Counted from the stretch's first letter, positions 10,485 to 21,330 are shown. The stretch is 64,000 nucleotides of DNA from Candidatus Pantoea persica (GCF_013753875.1 NZ_SMDS01000017.1:186001-250000); one strand, 5' to 3'. Notes: generated by a model not told the origin, from the letters alone. Program-made: numbers and translations.

Positions 10485-11462
10485 CTAACGCTCTTCGTGA
10501 ATCAAGCTGCCGCTAAGGATGCAAAACACCCCCATCAGATCGGCGTGACGGATGGTAATGGCCGCCTGCTTGTTCACTTTGGGTTTAGCATGATAGGCGA
10601 TACCCAGCGCCGCGGCCTTTATCATCGGCAGGTCGTTGGCGCCGTCGCCGATAGCGACGGTTTGCTCCGGCGCGATGTCGAATCGCTGTGCCAGTTTCTT
10701 CAGAGTATCGGCCTTGTATTGCGCGTCGACAATCTCGCCCAGCACTTCGCCGGTCAGCTTGCCGTCGCGCATTTCCAGCTGATTGGCGACGATATGCACT
10801 AGATGCAGCTTATCGCGCAGGTATTCCGCGAAATAGGTGAAGCCGCCGGAGGCGATCGCCACCTGCCAGCCCAGCGCCTGCAGCTTCTGCACCAGCTCGG
10901 TGAGTCCCGGCATCAGCGGCAGCACGTCGCGTACCTGCTTCAGAATATTGGCGTCGGCGCCTTTCAGCGTCGCCACGCGCTGGCGCAGGCTGGCAGTAAA
11001 GTCCAGCTCGCCGTGCATCGCACGCTCGGTCACTTCCGCAACCAGCTCGCCGCTGCCCGCCAGTTTGGCGATCTCATCGATGCACTCGATCTCAATCGCG
11101 GTAGAATCCATGTCCATCACTAGCAGGCCCGGCGTTTTCAGTTGCGGGATCTTGCCCAGCGGCGCGACGTCGAGGCCGTACTCATGCGCCAGCCTGGAGG
11201 CGCGCGCCGTCAGCGAACCGGCCAGGCGCACAACCTGATACTCATCGATACGCCAGGCGCTGACGATCACCATCGCCGCCCCCAGCTGATGCTGGTAATC
11301 GGTAAGCTGCTGCTTATCCAGCCCGCGGCCGTAGAGCAGCCAGCCGGTCCGACCGGCACGGTAGTCCAGCGGCATCACTTCATCGCCGCTAAGGGAAAGG
11401 GGCAAACCCGGCCATTCGGAGAGGTCGGCGGGCAAATCGCACCAGGAAAGATGGTTTGGCAT
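10485..11462 (-). CDS. serB: phosphoserine phosphatase SerB
   Basis: Final enzyme of serine synthesis, HAD superfamily, intact at 325 residues from the start giving MPNHLSWCDLPADLSEWPG. An upstream in-frame ATG would add ten residues unlike the family. Motif I is LLVMDMDSTAIEIECIDEIA, with the nucleophile Asp; motif II is in VAIASGGFTYF; motif III/IV is AIGDGANDLPMIKAAALGIA. It ends in TAG at 10485-10487. Confidence 0.96.
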   Translation of the reverse strand: MPNHLSWCDLPADLSEWPGLPLSLSGDEVMPLDYRAGRTGWLLYGRGLDKQQLTDYQHQLGAAMVIVSAWRIDEYQVVRLAGSLTARASRLAHEYGLDVAPLGKIPQLKTPGLLVMDMDSTAIEIECIDEIAKLAGSGELVAEVTERAMHGELDFTASLRQRVATLKGADANILKQVRDVLPLMPGLTELVQKLQALGWQVAIASGGFTYFAEYLRDKLHLVHIVANQLEMRDGKLTGEVLGEIVDAQYKADTLKKLAQRFDIAPEQTVAIGDGANDLPMIKAAALGIAYHAKPKVNKQAAITIRHADLMGVFCILSGSLIHEER

Positions 11463-11559
11463 CAGGGCTCCTGTAGGGGACAACAAAACCACGCAAGAGG
11501 CTACCTTGTCTGCGCCGCTTCTGGCAACATAGTCTCCTGGTTTCTGTTGTGACGTGATA

Positions 11560-12073
11560 CGGGTAATTGACGGCTAAAAGCGCACTGATATCTCGCCTCC
11601 ATTGCACGGTGATCTCGCTCAGGGCGCCTCCTGGTTCAGCCTCAGCCATCAGATGACGCGCTCAGAACAGGTTGAAGAGCTGGCGAAAACGCTGACGACG
11701 GCAGCCTGGTGGCGCACAGCGGCAAGAATATCAACGTGTGCGATCGCCTAGCGCGTCGACGGCAAGCGCGACGGCAGCTACTTCAACCACCAGCTAGTGC
11801 AGCCGCTCGGCAACAGCGACGGCCCGCTCGGCTTTCTGCGCGTCACGCTCGATACGCACGTGCTGGTCACCGAATCGCGCCAGGTGGACAACACCACCAA
11901 TATCCTGCGCCTGATGATGCTGCTGGCGCTCGCTATCGGCATTATCCTGTCACGCACGCTGCTGCGCGATCGCCGCACCCGCTGGCAAGCAGTCGCCCTT
12001 TTTGCTGACCGCCAGCACGCCGGTGAAAGAGGATAGCGACGACGAGGGCGAGAAAAAGGAGCCTACGCCTTAA
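11560..12073 (+). pseudogene. ytjB: membrane protein YtjB (Smp), broken
   Basis: Divergent from serB, as ytjB/smp is in Escherichia coli. The C-terminal part is recognisable: SDGPLGFLRVTLDTHVLV, QVDNTTNILRLMMLLALAIG (second membrane segment), IILSRTLLRDRRTRW. The N-terminal membrane segment and periplasmic part are scrambled by frameshifts and an amber codon near 11750. A further frameshift near 11995 precedes the LLTAS tail. No full product is possible. Confidence 0.8.
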
Positions 12074-12120
12074 GCCATCTGCGCGATAGTCGCGTCGAGC
12101 GCCTACACCTGCTGCAAAGC

Positions 12121-13389
12121 CTAGCACACAATAGTGCGAAACGCTTCGCTGAACGTCTCCTCATTGATAACCGCTTGCCAGTAAGTCTTCGCCATCACGC
12201 TGGCGAGCTGCCAGACCGCGCACGTCAACGTCGTATCTACCCGAAACGTCACGTTATCGCGCATCTGGCCCAGACTGTTGGGCGCTAGCGCCATCGGCAA
12301 CATATCGTAGGCGGGCGTCAGCATCAGCCTGTCGCCGTCCATAAAGAAAGAGAGGTTGCCCGCATGCATGTCGCTGTTGGCGATAAGGCAGCCAAAATCC
12401 CACTGTAGCGTGCCCTGGTGCGCATCCTGCTCGCTTATCTTTTTTGTCTGCGCCAGCTGGCGCAACGCGGCGGGCCAGTGTGCCAGGCTACCGAGAAAAT
12501 CGGCGCCGACCGCCTCCAGCGAAACCATGCGGCGCCGTCCTCATTGTTTAATGCGGTCGAAGAGCTCGACTTCAAGGAACAGCTGCGAATTTATCTCAAT
12601 CAGCTGACTGAGCGCCGTCGGCAGGTTATTTTGCGCCAGCAGATTAAGCGCAAGGTCAAGGTGTTCAGCGCGCAGCAAATCGCGCCAGCGCTGACTGCTT
12701 TTGTTCTCGCGCTGACCGCTGAATTTCACCAGACAATGGCCGTTATCTTCGGTGTAGCAGAGCAACTTCGGCTGTTCGCCGCCAGCCGAAGAGCCAGACT
12801 CTTCACCTCCCAGCGCTCGCTCCGCCAGTTGCGGATAACGCTGGCCTTTTTCGTGGTGGGCACTTCCGGTTCACGGGCGGTAAGCCAGCGTTGATAAGAA
12901 ACCTGGCCGATCAGCCAGTTGCCAGGTATATCAACGCAGGTTTTACCCAGCGCCAGCAGGCTTTAATCGTCGTTCCACAGGCGAATATCTGCCGGCAGCC
13001 CAAGTGCCGTCGCGCTTTCCCGTCCCTAATGCGCGACCTAAAAATCCCTGTGGTCGCATATCGCTAAGAAACCAGGGCCGCCCGGCATAAAACTGCCACT
13101 CTCCCGCTGTGCCCTGCACCACGTAGATCCCCTGCGGCCATACTGGTCTCGCAGTGTGCCCGCCGCATGCGCGCCCCCCCGCTTAGTCAATGCGCCACAG
13201 TGGCCATTCATCTGTCTGGTGGATTGGCCGCAGCAGCGCATAGCGCGTCGCCCGCGCGCGACCATATTTCAGGATATCTGTTTGCCGGGCCACCAGCCGC
13301 AACAGGGGTGCCTGGCTGACGTAAAGCCGAGCCATCAGTTCAGCCGCCGATAGCAGTCCTTCTAGCAACAGTGAAGTCAGCTTAGACAT
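12121..13389 (-). pseudogene. yjjJ: HipA-family kinase YjjJ, broken
   Basis: The position next to ytjB/serB and the sequence fit YjjJ. The N-terminus begins MSKLTSLLLEGLLSAAELMA and continues GRARATRYALLRPI. The HipA C-terminal kinase region includes WDFGCLIANSDMHAGNLSFF, with the HipA-type NxDxHxxN loop, and LMLTPAYDMLPMALAP. Several frameshifts and stops (near 12540, 12770-13040 and 13180) divide it into at least four frames. A bidirectional terminator follows upstream at 13431. Confidence 0.8.
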
Positions 13390-13430
13390 TGGGCACTCGT
13401 GAATAGATTTGTGAATAGATACTACATGAC

Positions 13431-13455
13431 AAAAGGCCCATTGGATGGGCCTTTT
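13431..13455. terminator. hairpin between yjjJ and yjjG
   Basis: AAAAGGCCCA and TGGGCCTTTT form a perfect stem with a loop of about five bases; A and T runs on the two sides make it potentially active on both strands. Confidence 0.75.
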
Positions 13456-13487
13456 AGTGTAAATGAGGGGATATAATGAATAGATAT

Positions 13488-14168
13488 TCAGGCCAGCAGC
13501 AGCGCCTTCAGCTCGCCCAGCAAGCTCACCGTCCAGCTCGGATGGATATGCGCGGGCAGCGGGCGCGTGCCATGATCGAGCCAGCAGGTTTTCAGCCCGG
13601 CGTTCATGCCGCCGAGAATATCGGACTCCGGCGTATCACCCACCATCAGCACGCGGCTGCGATCCGGGTTGCCCATCTTCTCCAGCGCGTAGTCGAAAAT
13701 CGCGACGTCCGGCTTGGGCACGCCCACCTGCTCGGAGATCACCAGCGCGGAGAAGTAGTCGCGAAAGCCGGTGCGCTCAAGGCGCGCCTGCTGCAGCGCG
13801 GTAAAGCCGTTGGTGATAATGCCCATCGGCACCTGGTTATGCAGCGTATGCATCAGGCTGACCACGCCCTCCAGCGGCACGCAGATTTCCGACATGGCGC
13901 TGAGGAAGCCGCTGTTAAGCACCTCCGGCGCCACGCTGAGCTTCTCCGCCCAGTAGGTAAAACGGCGCGTCTGCAGCTGCAACGCTGAGATCGCGCCGTT
14001 CTGGTAGTCGACCCACAGCGGCGTGTTGAGCGCCTGATAGTCGACGTAATCCTGATCGGTGAAGTGCACGTCATAGCCGGCAAACAGGCGTTGCAACCCG
14101 GCGAAGGCGTCAAAATGAAAAAGGGTATCGTCGGCATCGAACAGGATGCAGTCCCAGTCTTTTAGCAT
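13488..14168 (-). CDS. yjjG: pyrimidine 5'-nucleotidase YjjG
   Basis: Intact 226-residue HAD-family phosphatase that cleans up nucleotide monophosphates including non-canonical ones. Motif I is [15 protein letters not shown], motif II is [16 protein letters not shown], and motif III/IV is [15 protein letters not shown] with [20 protein letters not shown]. It follows rimI by 16 bases on the same strand, the holD-rimI-yjjG order of E. coli. Confidence 0.95.
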   Translation of the reverse strand: MLKDWDCILFDADDTLFHFDAFAGLQRLFAGYDVHFTDQDYVDYQALNTPLWVDYQNGAISALQLQTRRFTYWAEKLSVAPEVLNSGFLSAMSEICVPLEGVVSLMHTLHNQVPMGIITNGFTALQQARLERTGFRDYFSALVISEQVGVPKPDVAIFDYALEKMGNPDRSRVLMVGDTPESDILGGMNAGLKTCWLDHGTRPLPAHIHPSWTVSLLGELKALLLA

Positions 14169-14184
14169 TACAGCTCCTTAGGGC

Positions 14185-14625
14185 CTACAGCGTCAGCGCC
14201 ATGATAATGGCGTCTTCACGTCCGCTGGCGGTGGGATAGTAGTTGGGGCGGCGGCTCACCTGGTGAAAATCGAGCTGTTCGTACAGCGCGATAGCGGGAT
14301 GGTTAGAGGCGCGCACCTCCAGCCACAGCGTCATCACCTCGCGCTTCTCCAGCTCGGCGATCAGATGCTGCAATAACTGGCGGCCATAGCCGCGCCGCTG
14401 GAAAGCGGGATCGACGGCGATATTGAACAACGACGCCTCATCTAGCACCACCTGGGTGATGGCGAAGGCAGCCATCACGCCGTCAGCGTCGAGGCGATAG
14501 TTAAGAAAGCGTTCGCCCTGATTGCTGGCGAAGGTCTGTTCGCGCCACGGAAAGGCGTGGCTACGGCGCTCAATGGCGAAGGCCTGCGCCGTGTCCTCAG
14601 GGATGAGGAAAGAGATCGCTGTCAT
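14185..14625 (-). CDS. rimI: ribosomal protein S18 alanine N-acetyltransferase RimI
   Basis: Intact 146-residue GNAT acetyltransferase; RimI acetylates the N-terminal alanine of S18. The acetyl-CoA binding segment is FQRRGYGRQLLQHLIAELEK and the C-terminal part WLEVRASNHPAIALYEQLDF is typical. Its start overlaps the holD 3' end by 29 bases, which implies translational coupling. Confidence 0.95.
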   Translation of the reverse strand: MTAISFLIPEDTAQAFAIERRSHAFPWREQTFASNQGERFLNYRLDADGVMAAFAITQVVLDEASLFNIAVDPAFQRRGYGRQLLQHLIAELEKREVMTLWLEVRASNHPAIALYEQLDFHQVSRRPNYYPTASGREDAIIMALTL

Positions 14626-15007
14626 GGTTACACATCTGTTGCCAAAGCGCGCGTTTCGCCGCGCCGCTGCTGGAGAGTTCGCTTAACGAGGAGGAGTAGA
14701 GCGCCACGCCGGTAAAGGGGTGCGTGCAGTCGATGCCGATTAGCCAGCCCGCGCACGGCGTCGACTCCGGCAGCATCAGCAGCTGATCGGGGGTCAGCGT
14801 CATCACCTGGGCGGGCTGCAGGCCAAGCACGTGCAGCACGTCGCGTACCAGCGGCTCGTGCAGGCCGGGCGGGACGTTGGCGACGATAATCAGCCTGGTG
14901 TCTGGCATCAGCCGCACCGCGATTTCGCCCTGGAGCACGCGCGGGCGACGCAGTTGATACTGTGTTATTCCCATTTGCTGTAACAGCCAGTCGCGCCTGG
15001 ACGTCAT
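14597..15007 (-). CDS. holD: DNA polymerase III psi subunit HolD
   Basis: Intact 136-residue clamp-loader accessory subunit. It starts [20 protein letters not shown], the typical HolD N-terminus that contacts chi and the loader, and continues [20 protein letters not shown]. It overlaps rimI and is divergent from rsmC, with a promoter region of about 107 bases shared between them. Confidence 0.95.
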   Translation of the reverse strand: MTSRRDWLLQQMGITQYQLRRPRVLQGEIAVRLMPDTRLIIVANVPPGLHEPLVRDVLHVLGLQPAQVMTLTPDQLLMLPESTPCAGWLIGIDCTHPFTGVALYSSSLSELSSSGAAKRALWQQMCNHDSDLFPHP

Positions 15008-15114
15008 GTTCTACCTTCGATGTGCTGCCGGAATGCGACGCTATGCTAGCAAACCCATCGAACATGCGCCAACAAACCACTATAATCACCGCTCAGATCT
15101 TACAGGAGCCTTTC

Positions 15115-16146
15115 ATGTCTGCTTTTACCCCGCTCAGCGAAGTCATACTGCGCCACAGTGATGAATTTACCGCCCGCCAAGTCTTATTCGCTGGCGATAT
15201 GCAGGATGACCTGCCCGCTCAGCTGGAGACCGCCTCGTCGCGCGTGCATACCCAGCAGTATCATCACTGGCAACCCCTAAACCGCTACCTGGGCGATCGG
15301 GCGCGCTACGGCCTGGTAGCGACGCAGGAAGAGGTAGAGGACTGCGATACGCTGGTCTACTTCTGGCCGAAGAACAAGCCGGAAGCGCTGTTCCAGCTGA
15401 CGAACCTGCTGTCGCTGCTGCCGCTGGGCTGCGATATCTTCGTGGTCGGCGAAAACCGCAGCGGCGTGCGCAGCGCCAAAGGCATGGTTGAAGCCTGGAC
15501 GACGCTGGACAAAATCGACAGCGCGCGCCGCTGCGGCCTCTATCACGGCCGCCTGGAAAGCCAGCCGACCTTCGACCTGGAGCGCTTCCGCGGCAGCTAC
15601 GATCTCGATCCGCTGACCATCTGCACGCTGCCGGGCGTCTTCAGCCGCGACGATCTCGACGTCGGCAGCGCGCTGCTGCTCACCACCCTGGCACCGCACA
15701 CCAAAGGCAAGGTGCTGGATATCGGCTGCGGCGCGGGCGTGCTCTCTGCGGTGCTGGCCAACCACTCGCCAGAGGTGCGCCTGACGCTGTGCGACGTGCA
15801 CGCCGCCGCGATTGAGGCGAGCAAGGCGACGCTGGCCGCCAACAGCTTCGAGGGCGAGGTTTTCCCCAGCAATGTCTTCTCTGACGTCACCGGCCGCTTC
15901 GACCTGATCCTCTCCAACCCGCCGTTCCATAAAGGGCGCGAAACCAGCCTGGACGCGGCGCAGACCCTGATCCGCGGCGCGGTGAAGCACCTCAGCAGCG
16001 GCGGCGAGCTGCGCATCGTCGCCAACGCATTCCTGCTCTACCCGCAGGTGCTGGACGAGACCTTCGGCAGCCATGAAGTGCTGGCACAAAACGGCCGCTT
16101 TAAGGTCTACCGCGCCGTTTACGGCCGCGGCACGCACGCACGCTAA
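15115..16146 (+). CDS. rsmC: 16S rRNA m2G1207 methyltransferase RsmC
   Basis: Intact 343-residue methyltransferase that modifies G1207 of 16S rRNA. The ATG at 15115 with AGGAG upstream gives [20 protein letters not shown], the family start; upstream in-frame sequence is not conserved. The SAM site is [16 protein letters not shown], and the catalytic NPPFHKG motif for N2-guanine methylation is present ([10 protein letters not shown]). Confidence 0.96.
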   Translation: MSAFTPLSEVILRHSDEFTARQVLFAGDMQDDLPAQLETASSRVHTQQYHHWQPLNRYLGDRARYGLVATQEEVEDCDTLVYFWPKNKPEALFQLTNLLSLLPLGCDIFVVGENRSGVRSAKGMVEAWTTLDKIDSARRCGLYHGRLESQPTFDLERFRGSYDLDPLTICTLPGVFSRDDLDVGSALLLTTLAPHTKGKVLDIGCGAGVLSAVLANHSPEVRLTLCDVHAAAIEASKATLAANSFEGEVFPSNVFSDVTGRFDLILSNPPFHKGRETSLDAAQTLIRGAVKHLSSGGELRIVANAFLLYPQVLDETFGSHEVLAQNGRFKVYRAVYGRGTHAR

Positions 16147-16276
16147 GCCGGCGCGACGGCGGAAACGTTGCTTTTTGCAGCAGTCAGTTCGCCGTCGCGA
16201 AATATCTGTTGACGCCGCAGCGAAAATCTCTAAAATTCGCCTCCGTGGTTACAATACTGTCATGTATTGATGGTAC

Positions 16277-16360
16277 GCGAAGGTGGCGGAATTGGTAGAC
16301 GCGCTAGCTTCAGGTGTTAGTGTCTTAACGGACGTGAGGGTTCAAGTCCCTCTCTTCGCA
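16277..16360 (+). tRNA. tRNA-Leu (anticodon CAG)
   Basis: The cloverleaf is complete: acceptor GCGAAGG pairs with TCTTCGC (one G-U at the base), anticodon loop CTTCAGGT with CAG, long variable arm, and T arm GAGGG-TTCAAGT-CCCTC. It corresponds to the leuQPV type. After the discriminator A (16360) five extra bases (TCGCA) precede the CCA at 16366-16368, which looks like a small tandem duplication of the end of the acceptor arm. Confidence 0.93.
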
Positions 16361-16441
16361 TCGCACCAAGGTTGCCCCTCTCTGCTGGTGTTCCTCATGT
16401 TATTCCCTTGCTTTCTTGCTTGCTCTGCCTGTTCCTCTAGT

Positions 16442-16683
16442 TCACAGCGCATGAAAGTTCACTGAAACGGCCGCGATTCCGCCCGTAAGCGCCAGGCATG
16501 ACGGCAACAGCAGATAGTTTCGAAAGCGCCGGTGAAACAGCATTGCCACCGTCAGCAGCAGTGCCACAATCATCACCAGCCGCCCCTGGCTAAAGCTTGG
16601 CTCCCACAGTGCAATGCACGGCATCGCCGCGCGCAGGGCAACACTACGCCCCAGGCGCTATCCAGTTTTTCCCCCCATTATCC
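16442..16683 (-). pseudogene. yjjZ: DUF1435 protein YjjZ, broken
   Basis: The minus strand reads QGRLVMIVALLLTVAMLFHR and RFRNYLLLPSCLALTGGIAA, two membrane segments close to E. coli YjjZ. The N-terminal part (SAWGVVLP) is out of frame because of indels near 16630-16650. A Fur-like operator lies just upstream (16739-16757), which agrees with the known iron regulation of yjjZ in E. coli. Function of the family is unknown. Confidence 0.7.
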
Positions 16684-16738
16684 AGCTGACTCCCCGCAGG
16701 CAGCAGGCAGTGCCATTAACATCGCGCCGGCCTCAAAT

Positions 16739-16757
16739 GATAAGAATTCGCATTATC
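16739..16757. promoter_or_regulatory. Fur-box-like palindrome
   Basis: GATAAGAATTCGCATTATC matches the 19-bp Fur consensus at about 14 positions and is flanked by further A/T palindromic bases. It lies about 55 bases upstream of the broken yjjZ, and iron-linked fhuF is nearby. Confidence 0.65.
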
Positions 16758-16958
16758 ATAAGATAACCAATCTCATCTTGCAGTCTGTTTTTTCTTCGCC
16801 TGCATGAATGAAAATGAAGATGACAGACCAGTTGGAAAATGCTAGGTTGCGGTCGATAATAGCTTCTATAATATAGAAAATTTGCTCATTATCCGGCAGA
16901 AATCTTTGTTTTTGCCGGAATGCGCTTTGATATTTCAAGGCCGATTCGAGTATTAATA

Positions 16959-17990
16959 ATGAAATTACAATCTTACGATGAATTGAAACACAGCAAATAT
17001 CGGCTTTCGCTGATGCTCTTCCTGTTTTTAAACGTCGCCGTATCGTTTTTTTGTCTGCTTCCTTTTACCGGCAGCCCGGGAACCGAATTGTCCATACCGG
17101 TTATTAGTGTCGCCTTATTTAGTGCCACCGCGTTAATTACAAGTTTAATCAGACCCAAACTCAAATTACCTTTATTAAATCCTGTCGCCCTGCTGCTGGG
17201 CGCGCTCTAGGCTTGGCATATTTATCATCGCTATCATCAGGTGTTCTATTTTGACGGCAGCTTTTTGATTATCAGCCTGCTCAGCGTCTTTTTTATTAGC
17301 GCCATTGCGCTGAGCGACTATCTGGCGGCCTTCTGCCTGCATATCACGCCGCCGGTCGTCACCGTGCTGCTGGATGACGGCGAACATCTGGCGATGCTAC
17401 TGCTCGCCATTTCTCTGCCGCTGATCGGCTTCTCCCTGCAGCATCTGATACGCCGCCGCGTCAACCGCTTTACCCGCCGCCTGATGCACAAGCTCTATGA
17501 AGAGAAATAGACCTTCAGGGATCTCACATGCTCGATCCCCTCACCGGGCTCTATAACCGCCGTGGCCTGAAAAACCGGCTCGACAATATTCAGGAAAACC
17601 ACGCCGGCAGCCATTTTGTGCTGCTGGATATCGATCATTTCAAGTCGTACAACGACAATTACGGCCGTGCGATGGGTGATCAGGCGCTGGCGAGCGTATC
17701 GGTGGCGATCCGGGACGCAGCGCGCTCGCGCGACGTGTGGTGGTACGCTACGGCGGCGAGGAGTTTCTGGTGCTGATGACCCACGTCAACGCCTCTATCG
17801 CCATGAAGCTGGCGGAGCTCATCCGTCAGTACGTGCTGGATTTAGCGATTCCCCACCGCTTCAATGAGAAGGTCTCGACCCACGTCACCATCGCCCCATC
17901 TTTGACGACGAGTTCGACCAAGCAGTAGCCAACGCCGACCGCGCACTCTACATTGCCAAAAATCAGGGGCGCAATACCATTCTCGCCTAG
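16959..17990 (+). pseudogene. membrane GGDEF diguanylate cyclase, broken
   Basis: An N-terminal block of hydrophobic helices (LSLMLFLFLNVAVSFFCLLP, FSATALITSLI, FLIISLLSVFFISAIALSDY) is followed by a GGDEF domain (DPLTGLYNRRGLKNRL, DIDHFKSYNDNYGRAMGDQA, then VVVRYGGEEFLVLM). The active-site GGEEF is intact. Nonsense codons lie at 17207-17209 (where Trp fits) and 17507-17509 (where Gln fits), with frameshifts near 17740 and 17895. It would have made cyclic di-GMP at the inner membrane. Confidence 0.85.
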
Positions 17991-18122
17991 AACGACCTGC
18001 CTCATGCGCGGGTAGTCAGAAACGAAGCGCATTAATCCCCGCCTTAGCGCTCCGCCCGCGCTGCCGCCTGTTCGCTCTCTCTACTGTTTATCGCGCCCCG
18101 CTGCGTTAAAAAGCGCCTACTT

Positions 18123-18957
18123 GTGAATATAACCAAGAACATTATCATTTTTTCTTCTCTGTTTCCAGGGCGCACTACGCAGCATGTCGACCATCAGGCA
18201 GCAACCTCAACGCTTTCAGCACGGCCAGCCGATCTTTATGCAGTGCGATCGTTCGCTGGCCTGCGCGATCTGATGCGCGAGCAGCGCAGTTATATGCTGG
18301 AAACCATTCACCTTGACGAAGCCGCGCCCGCAGGCGCCCTGACGCTGGCGGAGTGGTTGCGCGCGGCGCACTTTCCCGCGCTGGCGCAGCGCTACGGTGA
18401 CTATCTCTATAGCCAGCATCTCGATGTCTCGCAGGAGGCGAAGCCGGTGCAGTCGCTCTGGGCTCAGTGGAACTTCGGCCTGCTGCTGCCGCCGCTGATG
18501 CTGGCGGAGTTGCGCATGCTCGACTGCTCGCCGCAGCATACCCACGTTGAATTCCACGAGAACGGTCATCCCTGCGCCTTCTGGATCGCCGCGCATGAAG
18601 ATGAAGAGACGCGCCATCTCAACGCGGCGCAGCGTATCGATCGGCTGATCTAGCAGCATCTGATCCCGGTCGTCAACGCCATCGCGCAGCACGGTGGCAT
18701 TAACGCCCGGCTGATCTGGAACAATTATGGGCTTTTCCTTTCACTGGTTACTCGGCTAGCTGAAAACGCTGCTGGACGAGGCGACAATACTGCAGCTGGA
18801 TTAGACGCTGTTTTCTCCAGCCGTCTGCTGAACGGCAGCGATAACCCGCTCTACCGCACCATGCTGCCACGCAACGGCGAAATGGTGCGCCGACAGCGGC
18901 TACCAGCACTACCTCATTCCCGACGTTGAGCGCTGCGGCAACTGCACGCTGAGCTAG
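18123..18957 (+). pseudogene. fhuF: siderophore-iron reductase FhuF, broken
   Basis: FhuF reduces hydroxamate-bound ferric iron in the cytoplasm. The body is clear (SLWAQWNFGLLLPPLMLAEL, HTHVEFHENGHPCAFW, GGINARLIWNNYG). An amber codon at 18652-18654 and frameshifts near 18750 and 18890 break it. The C-terminal [2Fe-2S] motif normally has a CC pair then CxxC: the CGNC part is present just before the stop, but the CC pair reads Gly-Tyr, so the cluster site is lost too. Confidence 0.85.
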
Positions 18958-19063
18958 CCGGCGCATAAAATCCCGCGCACCGGCGCGATTTCTCCCTTTC
19001 TCCCGTTTACACTTTTTCCACCTTGTGGCAGTTTTTACGCCTTCGATCAGCATGGAGAAAAAG

Positions 19064-19352
19064 ATGAGCCAAGAGTCGGTACGGCAGCTCTTTGCCAAAC
19101 ACGCACCTGAAATCGACATCCCTGTCGCTGAAGGTGAAAGATGAGGTCGTGCTGACCGTCACGCGCGGCGACGCGCGGCTGGACAACCGCAAGCTGAAAT
19201 CGGCGCTGGGCGCCAAGGCGCGCATGCTGAGCATGGACGAGATGGTGAACTGGACTGGCCATCCGATCGGCGGCGTCTGCCCGTTTGGGCTGGAAAACCT
19301 GCTGAAGGTGTTTTGCGATCTCTCGCTGCGCTATTTTGACGAGGTATTGCCC
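19064..19352 (+). pseudogene. YbaK/ProX-type aminoacyl-tRNA deacylase, 3'-truncated
   Basis: Starts MSQESVRQLFAKHAPEIDIP and, after a frameshift near 19137, continues DEVVLTVTRGDARLDNRKLK, MVNWTGHPIGGVCPFGL and FDEVLPAA, typical of the YbaK editing domain with the conserved GxxxGGVxPFGL segment. Homology stops near 19352, where an MFS gene on the other strand begins. Such proteins hydrolyse mischarged tRNA. Confidence 0.75.
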
Positions 19353-20437
19353 GCGGCCGTAATTGCCGCTATGCGCCTCGGCGATGTGCGACTGCAGCAT
19401 GGCGTTGACCGAAGCGATCAGGTTGCCCAGCAGATAGACGAAGCCCGGCAGCACCGCGCGCGCCCTAGCAGGCACCAGCTCGGTCAGCCAGGTTGGCACC
19501 ACGCCCCACGCGCCCTGCACCACAAACTGCATTAAAAACGCGCCGACGCCAATCGACCAGTCGCCGCTGGAGAAGGCCCAGAGCGGCAGCACCGGCAGCG
19601 ACGCCAGCATAATCGCCCTTTTCCGCCCGATGCGCTCCGATAGCGCGCCGAAGCAGACGCTGCCCAGCATCGCCGCGATATTGTAGCTGATGGCGATCAG
19701 GCTGACGGTGTGGGCGTCAAACTGGTGCTGCACCTTGAGAAAGGTGGGATAGAGATCCTAGGTGCCATGGCTAAAGAAGTTAAAGCAGGCCATCAGCAGC
19801 ACCAGATAGAGGCAGAGCCGCCAGTGCTGGCGAATAATCGGCAGCAGCGCGCTTGCTCTCCTGGCGCTGACGCGCCGCCAGCCAGACCGGCGATTCAGGC
19901 ACTTTGAAACAGATAAACGGCAGCAGCAGGATCGGCAGCACGCCGATGAGAAACATGCCGCGCCAGCCCACCGCGTCGAAACGGAGCCCAAAAACTACCG
20001 AGGCCAGCAGATAGCCGTACGGGTAAGCCCGCCAGGAAGATGCTAGACATCAGCCCGCGCGAGCGGTCGGGAATGGTTTCCATCGCCAGCGACGAGGCGA
20101 CGCCCCAGATGCCGCCCATCGCCACGCCATAAATAATGCGAAGGGCGAGAAAGGCGCCGAAGGTCGATGACCAGGCGGAGAGCAGCGAAAACAGCACGAT
20201 ATTGAGCATCAGTATTGGCCGCCGGCCATACTTCTCCGCCAGTCGGCTGAAGAGCAGTGCGCCAAGGGGGCGCACCGCCAGCGTCAGCATAATCGCCAGC
20301 GACACGTCGGCGATGGAGTTGTGGAAATAGCTCGCCAGATCGCTCAGCACAAACACCAGTATAAATAAAGTCAAACGCGCCCAGCTGGCGAAGCTGGCAA
20401 ACGCCACATTCCGCTGGGTCGGGGTCCAGTTAAACAT
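19350..20437 (-). pseudogene. MFS metabolite transporter, broken and 3'-truncated
   Basis: A carboxylate/sialate-type MFS carrier. It starts MFNWTPTQRNVAFASFASWA; helices and loop motifs include FSRLAEKYGRRPILMLNIVL (motif A-like) and YGVAMGGIWGVASSLAMETI, later GWRGMFLIGVLPILLLPFIC and FGALSERIGRKRAIMLASLP. Frameshifts lie near 19960-20040 and 19860, with a stop near 19760. The C-terminus is cut off where the deacylase relic begins near 19350. Confidence 0.75.
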
Positions 20438-20637
20438 ACAGCCATCCTGTCTTTGCTATAGGGACCAGAGGTCCTAAAAGAAGCGTCACAGCCGTAACGG
20501 TTACGATATTGTTAAAATTTTGTTTATAGCATTTTGAAAACTAGCGGCGCGCTCATTAACTGGCATCGCTGGCGTCAGGATGTAACTAAGGGTGTCGGCA
20601 GATTACAGCGCAGCGGGCGGCGCGGGCCGCCCGGCGG

Positions 20638-21317
20638 TTAGCGGGAGGAGGTGGAGAACGCCTGTTCGAGAATCGCCAGCAGCAGCGCGTTATCGACATG
20701 ATCCAGCACATGCACCAGCGCGCCGCAGTCGGCGGGGATATTGACGTCCACGCGCAGCGGCGTGCGGTAGCGCCAGCTTTTGCCCCGCGCCGCGCCGGGG
20801 CGCAGTTCAATATCGACGCGGTAGTCGGTGCCGCTGGCGACGTGCTGATTGAGCAGCCAGGCGACGGTCAGCGCGTCGTGGATCCAGCTGCCTAGCAGGC
20901 TGCGGGTGCGGACAGAGTAGTCGATTCAGGGCCGCAGGGTTTCGAGCACAAAGTTCGCCAGCGGGCTGTTGCAGGCGGTGATGCGCGCCAGATCCTGCTG
21001 CGTCAGAAGCGTCTGGGTGGTGACGTCCATCGGTGCAAGCGTAATGGCCGCGCCGCTGTGCAGTACCTGGTGTGCCGCCTCAGGACCGAGGCCGAAGTTG
21101 GTGTCTTTGATACAGTCATCCAGCGCGAAAACGCCGCCCATAATGACGATTTCCGCCTCCGCCATCGCCGGATAGCGCTGCAGCGCGGTCGCCACGTTGG
21201 TGAGCGGGCCGATAGCCTCCAGGGTGTCTCGCCCGGGCTGACGCAAATCAGTTTGCCCATCGCGTCGGCGGCGGAAGAGCGCGGCGAATCGCGCTCAACG
21301 GAGCGTTGTACCGTCAT
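20638..21317 (-). pseudogene. inosine/uridine-type nucleoside hydrolase, truncated
   Basis: Middle and C-terminal parts of a ribonucleoside hydrolase are present: EAIGPLTNVATALQRYPAMA, IVIMGGVFALDDCIKDTNFG (the family has GGxxxxxGN), LAPMDVTTQTLLTQQDL and the later WIHDALTVAWLLNQ with the conserved His-Asp. The N-terminal DxDxxxDD metal-binding start is missing, an amber codon interrupts near 20923 and a frameshift near 21235. It cannot be active. Confidence 0.75.
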
Positions 21318-21330
21318 ACTGTTTCCCTGT

